Source: CAYSCZ01 sp964429655 (GTDB taxonomy: Bacteria > Bacteroidota > Bacteroidia > Cytophagales > Cyclobacteriaceae). Taken from it: a stretch of 62,623 bases of DNA. The notes under the pieces were generated by a model. The model made no database searches and was not told the DNA's origin. It was given only the letters and a program-made list of their open reading frames with translations. A program made the translations under genes and the position numbers. Of this stretch, positions 46,294 to 54,973 are shown piece by piece. Position 1 is the stretch's first letter, and every line of letters begins with the position of its first letter. The stretch covers positions 1 to 62,623 of the forward strand of contig CAYSCZ010000012.1 of the NCBI GenBank assembly GCA_964429655.1, written 5' to 3'.

Positions 46294-46615
46294 TGATGAG
46301 TTAGCTTTTCATAGCCAGGAATTGATTCAAAAACATATGATGCTGGATGAAAATGAACTTCAGATCAAAAAGCCGGATGTTGATGATCCTTTAAAAGCAC
46401 TTGAATTGGAATTGACACGACTGGTCCAAAAGCTTTTAGACAATGATTTTAATCGGTTGATCAATGCTATGTACAGAATAGATATTAACCAGCAAGTCTT
46501 TCAAAAGATAGTGAGCGATACCTACCCGGACCATATTTCAAATGAACTAGCCAAAGTGATTATAAATCGTGAGATTGAAAAAGTTAAAACACGGGAAAAG
46601 TATAAGAAGCATTAA
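46286..46615 (+). CDS. Small helical protein coupled to the DUF5606 gene
   Basis: A 109-residue soluble protein, helical from residue 30 on (KALELELTRLVQKLLDNDFNR) and charged at the C-terminus. No domain or catalytic motif is recognised. It starts within the DUF5606 gene (8-base overlap) and its stop overlaps convergent fbp by four bases, so coding density argues that it is real. Confidence 0.7.
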   Translation: MNNDELAFHSQELIQKHMMLDENELQIKKPDVDDPLKALELELTRLVQKLLDNDFNRLINAMYRIDINQQVFQKIVSDTYPDHISNELAKVIINREIEKVKTREKYKKH

Positions 46616-47616
46616 TCTGCAATAAACGAGATTGCTTTTTCCACCATACTCCTGGAGCCTATGAATAAAGGCGACCTTTGGTGTAAGTCTGAGGGTATAA
46701 TATCCAGAATACGTTGTTTACCACTCATGGCCATACCTCCGGACCTTTCTGCGATCATGGCTAAAGCATTGCATTCATACATCAGTCTTAATTTACCATT
46801 GGAAGCGGATTTAGTCCTCGGATAGATATAAATGCCACCTTTAAGTAAATTTCGATGAAAGTCTGCCACCAATGAGCCAATATATCTTGCCGAGTAATGC
46901 TTTTCCTTACAAAATTCAATGTAGTTAATGGTGGACTTTTCAAATCCATGATACGCACCTTCATTGATGGAATATATTTTTCCGGATTCGGGACAACGCA
47001 TATCAGCGTGTGACAGTACATATTCTCCAAGGGAAGGCTCATAGGTAAATCCATTTACCCCGCAACCTGTGGTATAAACCAGCATTGTGGAGGATCCATA
47101 TATAATATATCCTGCGGCTACCTGGTGATTTCCTTTTTGCAGCACATCTTCCTCCTGAACCGGTGAGGCTACAGGGGATAACCTCCTGTAAATTGAAAAA
47201 ATTGTTCCAATTGAAACATTTACATCAATATTTGATGAGCCATCCAACGGATCGATGGCTACCACATATTTTGCATCTTGCCTTAACCTGATAATTTCAT
47301 CATCTTCCTCTGATACAATCGCACAAACTTCCCCACCATTTTTAAATGCGCGTGTAAAACGGATATCTGCAATGACATCGAGTTTTTGTTGGTCTTCCCC
47401 CTGGATATTTTTTGAGCCATAAGTGCCTGCAATATCCAATAAACCGGATTTATTAACCTCTCTATTAACAATTTTACCTGCCAGCGCTATGTCACGAAGT
47501 AATTGAGACAATTCTCCGGTAGCATAAGGAAACTCCTCTTGCTTTTTCATGATGAACCTGTCCAATGTAGTGCCAATAGGTAGCCCTAGTTTCTCTTCAA
47601 AATCTGCATTAACCAT
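46612..47616 (-). CDS. fbp: Fructose-1,6-bisphosphatase, class I
   Basis: Gluconeogenic phosphatase. The metal-binding block DPLDGSSNIDVNVSIG starts at Asp122, with VSEEDDE before it and LRLMYECNALAMIAERSGG near the C-terminus. The 334-aa length fits class I. It follows its own promoter region of about 60 bases after moaE. The gene stands apart from the molybdenum island functionally. Confidence 0.96.
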   Translation of the reverse strand: MVNADFEEKLGLPIGTTLDRFIMKKQEEFPYATGELSQLLRDIALAGKIVNREVNKSGLLDIAGTYGSKNIQGEDQQKLDVIADIRFTRAFKNGGEVCAIVSEEDDEIIRLRQDAKYVVAIDPLDGSSNIDVNVSIGTIFSIYRRLSPVASPVQEEDVLQKGNHQVAAGYIIYGSSTMLVYTTGCGVNGFTYEPSLGEYVLSHADMRCPESGKIYSINEGAYHGFEKSTINYIEFCKEKHYSARYIGSLVADFHRNLLKGGIYIYPRTKSASNGKLRLMYECNALAMIAERSGGMAMSGKQRILDIIPSDLHQRSPLFIGSRSMVEKAISFIAD

Positions 47617-47676
47617 AGGCTAAAATAACTAATATAAAACTAATGAAAACCTTTGCAATAAACTAAATTACACAGT

Positions 47677-48093
47677 TCAAGGGTGGGCAGCTACCCATAG
47701 TTCGCCATCTTCAAAGACCTCTTTTTTCCAGATAGGAACTGTTTCTTTTAGGGTATCAATACCAAATTGACAGGCTTCAAAAGCGGCTTGTCGATGAGGT
47801 GTGGATACCGCAATAATCACAGGTATCTCTCCAATATTCAAAGAACCCACCCGGTGGTGCATGCTTACTTTAATGGCTTTCCACCGATTTTTTATTGCTC
47901 CGGCAATTTTTTCCATCTCTTTGAAAGCCATAGGCTCATAACACTCAAATTCTAACTCAACTACTTTCTTGCCTCTGGTATGATCGCGTACGGTCCCGAT
48001 AAAAATGACTGTTCCGCCCGCTGATGAATCTTTGACAAAATCATTACATTCAACTTCAGAAAGGGGATCAGATTTTATTTTAATATCAATCAT
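47677..48093 (-). CDS. moaE: Molybdopterin synthase large subunit
   Basis: MoaE forms the heterotetrameric molybdopterin synthase with MoaD and transfers two sulfurs to cyclic pyranopterin monophosphate. The signatures are GGTVIFIGTVRDHTRGKKV, LEFECYEPMAFKEM, HHRVGSLNIGE and PIWKKEVFEDG, including the active-site Lys region. 138 aa is standard. It is the last gene of the sufS-sufU-moaD-moaE transcript, 10 bases after moaD. Confidence 0.96.
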   Translation of the reverse strand: MIDIKIKSDPLSEVECNDFVKDSSAGGTVIFIGTVRDHTRGKKVVELEFECYEPMAFKEMEKIAGAIKNRWKAIKVSMHHRVGSLNIGEIPVIIAVSTPHRQAAFEACQFGIDTLKETVPIWKKEVFEDGELWVAAHP

Positions 48094-48103
48094 TATTAAA
48101 CAG

Positions 48104-48346
48104 TTATCCTCCGCTTACAGGAGGAATTATTACCACTTCGTCGGTCTCATTTAACACAAAAGAATCTGCTTGATAATCTTCATTAACAGCAAATTTTAAA
48201 CTCGCAAGTTTGCCAAACTCCGGATATTTTTTAATAAGTTCTGTCTTTAAGGTTTTAATGGTTTTATCGCCTTCAAGGTTTACTTTGATGTTCCTTGCAT
48301 TTAAAATATCTCTCGCTATGCCAAAGGCTATTATTTTAATGTTCAT
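48104..48346 (-). CDS. moaD: Molybdopterin synthase sulfur-carrier subunit
   Basis: Ubiquitin-like sulfur carrier of 80 residues ending in VVIIPPVSGG; the terminal Gly-Gly is adenylated and then thiocarboxylated. It is preceded by a NifU-like scaffold gene with a 2-base gap and followed by moaE. No moeB adenylyltransferase is in the window, so that step must be encoded elsewhere. Confidence 0.94.
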   Translation of the reverse strand: MNIKIIAFGIARDILNARNIKVNLEGDKTIKTLKTELIKKYPEFGKLASLKFAVNEDYQADSFVLNETDEVVIIPPVSGG

Positions 48347-48348
48347 TT

Positions 48349-48777
48349 TTATTTTTTTAAAGCTTCCAACATCGCCTTCCAGGCCAGTTGAACGCAGTCT
48401 ATTCTTGCCTGGTGTTCTTTAATTTGAACCAAAATATTTAATTCTGTTGAAGGCAACAACTTATAATCTTTTTCATTAAATGCATTTAAGAATTTTTTAC
48501 AAATTTCAATAATTTCTTCTTTGGTCTTATCCTGTATGTGCTCCATCAAAATAGAGGCAGATGCTTTTGACAGCGCACAGCCAAAACCATGAAAAAAGCC
48601 TTGAAGATGATGTCTTTCTTCATTTTCTATTAAATATATCTGATACTTGTCACCACACATTGGATTGTAAGCCTTAAAGGAACTGGAGCAATTAGCCTTT
48701 TTTTCAAAATGGAAAGGATTTTTATTGTGGCTTAAAATTTCCTCATTGTATATTTTTTTTAACTCATCACGGTTCAT
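48349..48777 (-). CDS. sufU: SufU/NifU-like Fe-S or sulfur-transfer scaffold
   Basis: NifU-N-type scaffold of 142 residues with the three conserved cysteines Cys41 (NPMCGD), Cys67 (GFGCALS) and Cys128 (ARIDCVQLAW), plus Asp43. In Gram-positives SufU is a zinc-dependent sulfur acceptor for SufS; in other lineages it scaffolds clusters. A TTG six bases upstream is possible, but the ATG at 48777 overlaps the desulfurase stop as ATGA. Its place between the desulfurase and moaD suggests sulfur relay to MoaD, or cluster supply to MoaA (inference). Confidence 0.88.
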   Translation of the reverse strand: MNRDELKKIYNEEILSHNKNPFHFEKKANCSSSFKAYNPMCGDKYQIYLIENEERHHLQGFFHGFGCALSKASASILMEHIQDKTKEEIIEICKKFLNAFNEKDYKLLPSTELNILVQIKEHQARIDCVQLAWKAMLEALKK

Positions 48778-49982
48778 TTCCAAAATTCTTTCAAGGCTTT
48801 TAATGAAGCAATTAGTCGATCAACGTCTGTTTTGGAATTATATATGGAAAAAGATACTCTTACAGTAGCAGGTATCTCCATGGATTCCAGTAATGGTTGG
48901 GTACAGTGCATTCCTGCCCGCACAGCAATGCTGTCATGATTTAGAAAAGCTGAAACATCATGCGGATGAATTTCATCTACTGTAAAAGATAGAATACCGA
49001 AGTGTTTTTTTGGATTGCCGAGAATTTGTAAACCTTCAATTTCACCAAGCCTTTTCCTGCAGTAATCGGTCAATGCTGCTAAATGGTCAATTAGTTTGGA
49101 TTTTTGGAGTTCATTTATAAAATCAATGGCTTTGGATAATCCTATCACCCCGGATATATTGGAAGTGCCGGCATCTAAATTGTGAGGGTAGCTTAAAAAG
49201 GAGGTCTCTGTGGTAGTAACCTCCTTTATCATGCCGCCTCCAACAGTGTAAGGATCTACTCTGGGGATGAATTTTTCATCGACATACAGTGCACCAACGC
49301 CAAAAGGGCCAAATATCTTGTGGCCTGAGAAAGCCAGGAAATCAATTCTATTAGATTCAACCTCAAGATTATGAAGGGCCGCACTTTGTGCCGCATCGAC
49401 CATAACCGGAACATCTTTTTTGTGTGCCCATTCTACAATTTCTGCTATCGGATTTACCGTGCCAAGGGTGTTAGAAATGTGGTTTAAGGCAACAATCTTA
49501 GTTTTATCATCTATTGATGTTATTAATTTTTCCAGGTCTATATCGCCATTTTGATCTAATGGGACAATTCTCAGCTCAGCGCTCTTTCGTTTACAAAGCA
49601 TTTGCCAGGGAATAAAATTGGCGTGATGCTCCATCAATGTTATCACGATGTTTTCATCAGCTTGTAATTCCTTTCCAATAAAAGAATTTGCAATAATATT
49701 GATCGATTCAGTGGTTCCTTTAGTAAAGGCTATGGTTTGCGGTTTTTTCGATCCAACAAAGGTAGCTACATCCTGACGCGTAGACTCATAGGCTTCTGTA
49801 GCTTGTGCTGAAAGGCCATATAAACCACGATGAATGTTAGCATTTTCAGAGGTGTAGAATTTAGTTATCGCATCGATAACGCATCTTGGTCGTTGGGTAG
49901 TAGCAGCATTATCCAGATAAACCAACCCGGGATGAACTTCAAAAATTGGAAACTGTTTTTTTATGGGTAGTACATCAACCAT
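48774..49982 (-). CDS. sufS: SufS-type cysteine desulfurase
   Basis: Pyridoxal-phosphate enzyme that removes sulfur from cysteine as a persulfide. The PLP Lys222 lies in SGHKIFGPFG, with the His119/His120 region (LMEHHANFIPW) and VMVDAAQS. The persulfide Cys360 lies in RAGMHCTQP, a group II (SufS/CsdA) arrangement. At 402 aa it is normal. It heads the minus-strand molybdenum operon and is divergent from moaA over a 104-base gap. The lack of sufBCD nearby distinguishes it from the general SUF operon. Confidence 0.93.
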   Translation of the reverse strand: MVDVLPIKKQFPIFEVHPGLVYLDNAATTQRPRCVIDAITKFYTSENANIHRGLYGLSAQATEAYESTRQDVATFVGSKKPQTIAFTKGTTESINIIANSFIGKELQADENIVITLMEHHANFIPWQMLCKRKSAELRIVPLDQNGDIDLEKLITSIDDKTKIVALNHISNTLGTVNPIAEIVEWAHKKDVPVMVDAAQSAALHNLEVESNRIDFLAFSGHKIFGPFGVGALYVDEKFIPRVDPYTVGGGMIKEVTTTETSFLSYPHNLDAGTSNISGVIGLSKAIDFINELQKSKLIDHLAALTDYCRKRLGEIEGLQILGNPKKHFGILSFTVDEIHPHDVSAFLNHDSIAVRAGMHCTQPLLESMEIPATVRVSFSIYNSKTDVDRLIASLKALKEFWK

Positions 49983-50086
49983 CTACAAAGCATTGTATTT
50001 ATTAATAACCAAAATATTCCTTTTGTTTATTTCAAAGAAATGTATTTCTTGGTTAACTTTTCCTGTTATCATTAACAATAACCATT

Positions 50087-51076
50087 ATGCTTTACGATAA
50101 TCATAACAGGTTGATCAACTACTTGAGATTAGCTGTAACGGATAGGTGTAACCTAAGGTGTTTTTATTGTATGCCTGAAGAAGGGATCAACCATGTAAAA
50201 AAAAATCAATTATTGAGTTTTGAGGAAATGCATCGCATCATCCATATTTTGGGCGGATTAGGAATTTCAAAGCTTAGGATAACTGGTGGAGAGCCATTTG
50301 TAAGACGTGGAATAATGGATTTTTTAGAAAATGTTTCCAAAATAGATGCTCTAAAAGCCATACATATCACTACAAATGGCACTTTTACTGAAGACAAGGT
50401 AGATCAATTGCAGGCACTGGGAATTAAATCAGTCAATCTTAGCCTTGACAGCCTGGATAAAAATAGGTTTAAGCAGATTACACGCAGGGATGTATTTGAC
50501 CAGGTAATGAGCACTTTGGATAAGCTGCTAGCCAGCACTATGGATGTGAAAATAAATATGGTGGTGATGAATGGAAGAAACATTAAAGACATTTATCCCA
50601 TGATCGAATTGACCAAGGACACCAAATTAAGTGTGCGGTTTATTGAAGAGATGCCATTCAATGGTACCCTGGGTCAAGGCAACCTTTCCTGTTGGCCAAT
50701 GAAAAAGATTTTTGAACATATTTCTCATGAATATGCTGAAATTATTAAGCTTCCTGATCCACCGAACGCTACTTCCGTCAACTATCAGATTGCTGGATAT
50801 AGCGGTTCCTTTGGAATCATTGCAGCATACACCAGGACTTTCTGTGGCACATGCAACAGGATAAGAATAACCCCGCAAGGTGACCTAAAAACCTGTCTGT
50901 ATGATGATGGTTTGCTCAATCTGCGGGATATAATCAGGTCCGGAGCATCAGACGGTGATGTTGCGGATTCCTTTAAATACGTTCTTCAAAATCGGGTCAA
51001 AGATGGTTTCGAGGCAGAGGAGCGAAGGAAATCAAGGAAGCCGGTATCAGAATCAATGGCAACCATCGGAGGATAA
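50087..51076 (+). CDS. moaA: GTP 3',8-cyclase
   Basis: Radical SAM enzyme for the first Moco step, GTP to 3',8-cyclo-GTP. The N-terminal cluster motif is Cys21, Cys25 and Cys28 in DRCNLRCFYCMP, followed by RITGGEPFVRRGI. The second cluster is held by CGTCNRIRITPQGDLKTC. The C-terminus ends in IGG; the terminal Gly-Gly is needed for activity in MoaA. The protein is complete at 329 aa. It is 6 bases from moeA on the same strand. Confidence 0.97.
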   Translation: MLYDNHNRLINYLRLAVTDRCNLRCFYCMPEEGINHVKKNQLLSFEEMHRIIHILGGLGISKLRITGGEPFVRRGIMDFLENVSKIDALKAIHITTNGTFTEDKVDQLQALGIKSVNLSLDSLDKNRFKQITRRDVFDQVMSTLDKLLASTMDVKINMVVMNGRNIKDIYPMIELTKDTKLSVRFIEEMPFNGTLGQGNLSCWPMKKIFEHISHEYAEIIKLPDPPNATSVNYQIAGYSGSFGIIAAYTRTFCGTCNRIRITPQGDLKTCLYDDGLLNLRDIIRSGASDGDVADSFKYVLQNRVKDGFEAEERRKSRKPVSESMATIGG

Positions 51077-51082
51077 TGAATT

Positions 51083-52276
51083 ATGATCACCGTAGATGAG
51101 GCACTATCCATACTTTCAGAAAGCATTGAAGATTTCGGTGTGGAAGAGGCACCACTTAATCAGTCACTTGACAGGGTTTTTAGAGAAGATGTTTTTACAG
51201 ACCGGGATTTGCCGCCATACGACCGGGTAACCATGGATGGCATTGCCATCGCTTATGAAGCATTTCGAAATGGCCAGCGGAAGTTTTGCGTGGATGGAAT
51301 AGCAGCTGCAGGATCGCCACTTAAGTCGTTGAAAGATAAAACCCATTGCTATGAAGTGATGACAGGATCTATACTACCGGAAAACACCGATACTGTGGTC
51401 AGGTATGAAGATTTAACAATAGCAGATTCAACAGCTGAACTATTAATTCATGAAATAAAAGCGCAGCAAAATGTTCATTTTAAGGGGTTGGACAGAAAAG
51501 CGGATGAAAAAGTAATAGCAAAAGGCAAAATAATATCCGCTGCAGAAATTGGTTTGTGTGCTTCGCTGGGTAAATCCCGGGTGAAAGTTAGTAAGCTGCC
51601 TCAAACAATAGTTATATCAACCGGTGATGAACTGGTAGACATTGATAAAAAGGTATTACCCCATCAGATACGGAGAAGTAATGTTTTCAGGATTCAAACA
51701 ACTTTAAGTTATTATGGAATTGAGGCAGATACTGATCATTTAGATGATGACTATGATCAGATAATAAGTAAGGTGAAAAACTTTTTACACAAATATGATT
51801 TGATCATTTTAAGTGGGGGCGTTTCTAAAGGTAAATTTGATTTTCTGCCCAAAGCCTTGGATGAACTAGGCGTGGAAAAGCTGTTTCATAAAATCCGGCA
51901 GCGGCCAGGTAAGCCTTTTTGGTTTGGCAAGCAAGGTAATAAATCTGTGTTTGCATTGCCGGGTAATCCTGTTTCGTCATTTTTGTGCACCCACCGGTAT
52001 TTAAAAAGCTGGTTGGATCAATGCTTGGGCATAGGATCCAGGAAAATACCAAAAGCCATCCTGGCTAAGGATGTTACATTTAAGCCAGACCTCACCTATT
52101 TTTTAGAAGTGAAGCTAGGTTTTACTGATGATGGGAAAATTATGGCAGAACCGGTTCAGGGGCATGGCTCCGGAGACCTGGCCAATCTTGTGGATGCAGA
52201 TGCATTTATACAATTGCCCAGAGGAAAAGACCTTTTTAAAGCAGGCGAAGCTTACCCGGTCTTTAACTATCGGTAG
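51083..52276 (+). CDS. moeA: Molybdopterin molybdenumtransferase
   Basis: MoeA inserts molybdate into adenylated molybdopterin. Its domains are in usual order, with DRDLPPYDRVTMDGIAI at 60, the MTGSILPENTDTVVRYED loop, STGDELVD in the MogA-like domain and SGGVSKGKFDFLP and ALPGNPVSSFLC later. The length is 397 aa. The 3' end overlaps the convergent MocA-like gene by 14 bases. Confidence 0.96.
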   Translation: MITVDEALSILSESIEDFGVEEAPLNQSLDRVFREDVFTDRDLPPYDRVTMDGIAIAYEAFRNGQRKFCVDGIAAAGSPLKSLKDKTHCYEVMTGSILPENTDTVVRYEDLTIADSTAELLIHEIKAQQNVHFKGLDRKADEKVIAKGKIISAAEIGLCASLGKSRVKVSKLPQTIVISTGDELVDIDKKVLPHQIRRSNVFRIQTTLSYYGIEADTDHLDDDYDQIISKVKNFLHKYDLIILSGGVSKGKFDFLPKALDELGVEKLFHKIRQRPGKPFWFGKQGNKSVFALPGNPVSSFLCTHRYLKSWLDQCLGIGSRKIPKAILAKDVTFKPDLTYFLEVKLGFTDDGKIMAEPVQGHGSGDLANLVDADAFIQLPRGKDLFKAGEAYPVFNYR

Positions 52277-52862
52277 TCAATCCTCGATATTCTTCAGGAT
52301 AGTCAATATCAACCAGGATACGATCATTTGGCATCACTAATTGAATGACATTTATCGAATTTTTCTCGATAATAGATTTACAACCATCCATCTCCGTATG
52401 ATTCAATATTTCCTCTTTGTAAGCATAAGGTAAAATTACCGGGTTACCTTTTTGACCGTAATAAAAAGGGACAATGATGGAATGGTTATTTTTATGGTGC
52501 TCCTTTCTGAAACTTTTTATAAGTAAATTATAATCCTCTGTTTTTATTTTTGGCATATCTCCAAGACAAATCATGTAACCATCGCCATTGGCACTAGATA
52601 CCCCCATTTGGATCGATGTGGTCATGCCTTGTTTATAATTCGGATTTTTAACGATTTTAATCGGTTTTGTCAGGTTTTTTTTTAAAATTTCGTGCGATAG
52701 CTCACTGCTAATAATAATTATTTCATCAGCTATACTTTTTTCTATTTGATCAATTATGTAGCTAATAATCCATTTGCCCTTATAGTCAAGAAAAAGCTTG
52801 TTTTCCTTACCCATCCTTGATGATAAGCCAGCAGCAAGGACAATGGCAGACACTTTAGGCAT
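52263..52862 (-). CDS. MocA/MobA-like molybdenum cofactor nucleotidyltransferase
   Basis: A nucleotidyltransferase of 199 residues with the pyrophosphorylase motif VLAAGLSSRMGKENKL at the N-terminus, ICLGDMP in the middle (metal-binding Asp) and KGNPVILP. It resembles MocA, which makes the cytosine dinucleotide form of Moco for xanthine-dehydrogenase-type enzymes. No xdh gene is in view. It overlaps the MobA fusion gene by 8 bases. Confidence 0.85.
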   Translation of the reverse strand: MPKVSAIVLAAGLSSRMGKENKLFLDYKGKWIISYIIDQIEKSIADEIIIISSELSHEILKKNLTKPIKIVKNPNYKQGMTTSIQMGVSSANGDGYMICLGDMPKIKTEDYNLLIKSFRKEHHKNNHSIIVPFYYGQKGNPVILPYAYKEEILNHTEMDGCKSIIEKNSINVIQLVMPNDRILVDIDYPEEYRGLTTDS

Positions 52863-53982
52863 TGATAATTTGCTGAACTATCTTCAACTCCTCAGGGGTA
52901 TTCACATTCATTAATATTTCCTGTTGCTCGATCCCCAGCTCTTTAACCTGACTATTGATGAGTACTTTCCTTGGGCAGCAATATCCCCGACTTAAGAATT
53001 CCAATAAAACAGGGTAGGCCCGTGGTTCCCATAAAGTGATCAAAGGTTCGGGAAAATCAGTCTCTGGGTTATGATAGCAGGTGGCTACTTTGGATTCATC
53101 CCGGTGATCAATTAGCTTTTTTAATGCAGTTGTATTTAACAATGGTATATCGCAGGCCACAGCCAGCCAGGATGAATTAGGATTTTTCCTAAAAGCAGAA
53201 AGCAAACCACCATAAGGGCCTAAGTCAAGGAAGGTGTCTTTTAGGTAATCGTAATTTGTGTTTTCTGGAACACCACTTTGTATGGATATGTACACATCAT
53301 CACAATCCTTTTTTAATAGATCGGCGACATATTCTTTTTGTGGTTTCCCATAGTAATTTATCTCGCCTTTATCCCTGCCCATTCTTGTGCTTTTTCCTCC
53401 AGCCAATACTAATCCATTAATTCTTGACTTTCTTTCATCTAACTGAGTCTCGATGACGTGTGCTATACCCCGGATGTCTGTAATTTTTAATATTCGTATT
53501 TCCTTAAAGTCTGGCAAGGAATCTTTGATAAAAGGATAGACTTCGCTGGCTTCCTCATCAAGGATAATCGCTCTTACATCGGTTAGCCTGTCCAATTTTT
53601 TTTGCAGCGATTCCTCTTTTTGGGGATTAATTATCACCAGTTGCTTTTCCGCTAAAAAATGATTGCCATTAACCAGCACAAGGTCTTCATCATTAAATAA
53701 TTGCCGAAATGTGTGGCTTGGATCCGACCTGTGAAATTCCAATTGATGATGGCTGATCTTGTCAGTATACTTTTTAGAATACTTCAGACTTTCAGCTCCC
53801 TGACCATGATCGGCATCGACGTACCCTACATGATATGTTTCACTTAATAAATTTATGATGCTATGACAAAGCTTTTGAATAACGCCGCAGGGGGCACCTA
53901 AAAATGCTATTTCGTTTTTGTGAAACTTGCCGCCTATTGGCTTTTCTAAAATACTGTGTTTTTTATGCGGTTTTGTAGTCAC
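52855..53982 (-). CDS. mobA: MobA guanylyltransferase fused to MobB-like N-terminal domain
   Basis: Two-part protein of 375 residues. Residues about 188-375 are MobA, which links GMP to molybdopterin: LVLAGGKSTRMGRDKG, LGPYGGLLSAF and VACDIPLL. Residues 1-185 look like the MobB P-loop fold, but the expected GxxxxGK[ST] reads FLGAPCGVIQKLCHS, so nucleotide binding is probably lost. The start is GTG at 53982, 20 bases inside moaC; the next in-frame Met lies in the MobA domain, so the N-terminal part is translated only from this or another non-ATG codon. Confidence 0.85.
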   Translation of the reverse strand: MTTKPHKKHSILEKPIGGKFHKNEIAFLGAPCGVIQKLCHSIINLLSETYHVGYVDADHGQGAESLKYSKKYTDKISHHQLEFHRSDPSHTFRQLFNDEDLVLVNGNHFLAEKQLVIINPQKEESLQKKLDRLTDVRAIILDEEASEVYPFIKDSLPDFKEIRILKITDIRGIAHVIETQLDERKSRINGLVLAGGKSTRMGRDKGEINYYGKPQKEYVADLLKKDCDDVYISIQSGVPENTNYDYLKDTFLDLGPYGGLLSAFRKNPNSSWLAVACDIPLLNTTALKKLIDHRDESKVATCYHNPETDFPEPLITLWEPRAYPVLLEFLSRGYCCPRKVLINSQVKELGIEQQEILMNVNTPEELKIVQQIINA

Positions 53983-54442
53983 TTTTTCCTCCCGTTTTTT
54001 CCAGTAGTTTTATTTCTTTGATGATGATGTTGTGTGAAAACCCTTTACACATGTCGTAAATGGTTAAAGCAGCGATATTTGCACCGGTAAGTGCTTCCAT
54101 TTCTACGCCTGTCCTGGCAGCAACTTTTGCCGTACACTTAATTACTACGGCTCCTTGATTATTGATATTGATGACAATGTCGCATTTATCTAGTCCTAAA
54201 GGATGGCAAAGCGGAATCAGCTCGCTGGTTTTTTTAGCAGCCATAATACCGGCAATGATTGCAGTTTGAAACACAGGTCCTTTTTTGGTATGTATCTCAT
54301 CGTTTTCCAATCGGTTGATTATCGCTTCATCAAGCATTACAATGGCTTGTGCTATCGCAGTACGGCCGGAGATATTTTTAATAGAAACATCTACCATTGC
54401 CGGATCACCGGCTTTACTTAAATGACTAAAATCGCTGTTCAT
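53963..54442 (-). CDS. moaC: Cyclic pyranopterin monophosphate synthase
   Basis: MoaC converts 3',8-cyclo-GTP to cyclic pyranopterin monophosphate. The motif GPVFQTAIIAGIMAAKKTSELIPLCHPL and the later AAVAARTGVEMEALTG-like stretch (here AKVAARTGVEMEALTG) and LTIYDMCKGF identify it. 159 aa is standard. It starts at an ATGA overlap with the DinB-fold gene and ends 20 bases inside mobA. Confidence 0.96.
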   Translation of the reverse strand: MNSDFSHLSKAGDPAMVDVSIKNISGRTAIAQAIVMLDEAIINRLENDEIHTKKGPVFQTAIIAGIMAAKKTSELIPLCHPLGLDKCDIVININNQGAVVIKCTAKVAARTGVEMEALTGANIAALTIYDMCKGFSHNIIIKEIKLLEKTGGKSDYKTA

Positions 54443-54885
54443 GATTCCAATGCACTTTTTATTTGATCCAAATGATGCTGATTATGGTCAGCCACTTTTT
54501 CAAATTCCTGCTTTAAGGTCCTTACCCCTGTTTCACTATGAATAAATTCATTATTGCCTTTTGACTTATAGAATGTATCTGTAAGATAGATTATGCCATT
54601 TCTGCAAGCGCCATAGATGTCTTTGCTTATGGATATTGGAAACTTGCTGTAATTAAGGTTTGATGCCCAGGCGTCCTGGTCAAAACCCCACAGAACAGGC
54701 CTGGGTTCTGCGATCGTCCTTCTTATCCTTTCATAAAGAATGGTCTCTGTATCTGCTAAATGAATTAAAAGTGACCTTACATCCCATTTCCCTTCCTTGT
54801 AGGTTTTTCCTAGTCGCTGCTTTGGTAGATCAAAATACTCCAGGGTTTGAGCTTTTGTTTCCTTAAGTCTATTTAAGATATCCAT
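54439..54885 (-). CDS. DinB-fold metal-dependent protein
   Basis: A four-helix-bundle protein of the DinB/YfiT superfamily (148 aa). The metal ligands are visible: His in WDVRSLLIHLADTE and the HxxxH-like pair in VADHNQHHLDQI. Members act as bacillithiol- or other thiol-dependent transferases or hydrolases in some lineages; the substrate here is unknown. It overlaps moaC by 4 bases and leads that operon, which is unusual for a DinB gene. Confidence 0.82.
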   Translation of the reverse strand: MDILNRLKETKAQTLEYFDLPKQRLGKTYKEGKWDVRSLLIHLADTETILYERIRRTIAEPRPVLWGFDQDAWASNLNYSKFPISISKDIYGACRNGIIYLTDTFYKSKGNNEFIHSETGVRTLKQEFEKVADHNQHHLDQIKSALES

Positions 54886-54973
54886 AATAAATAAGTATCA
54901 TTAACCAACGAAATTAAACATATCAGGATTTAGTAAACGTATACTGTTTATTTTTATAAGTATTTAAAAATCG

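Noticed and set aside
50006..50055. TAACCAA...TTGGTTA inverted repeat in the sufS-moaA gap as an operator or Moco riboswitch
   Set aside because: The 7-bp arms are 36 bases apart and the region lacks the complex paired structure of a Moco riboswitch; too weak to list.
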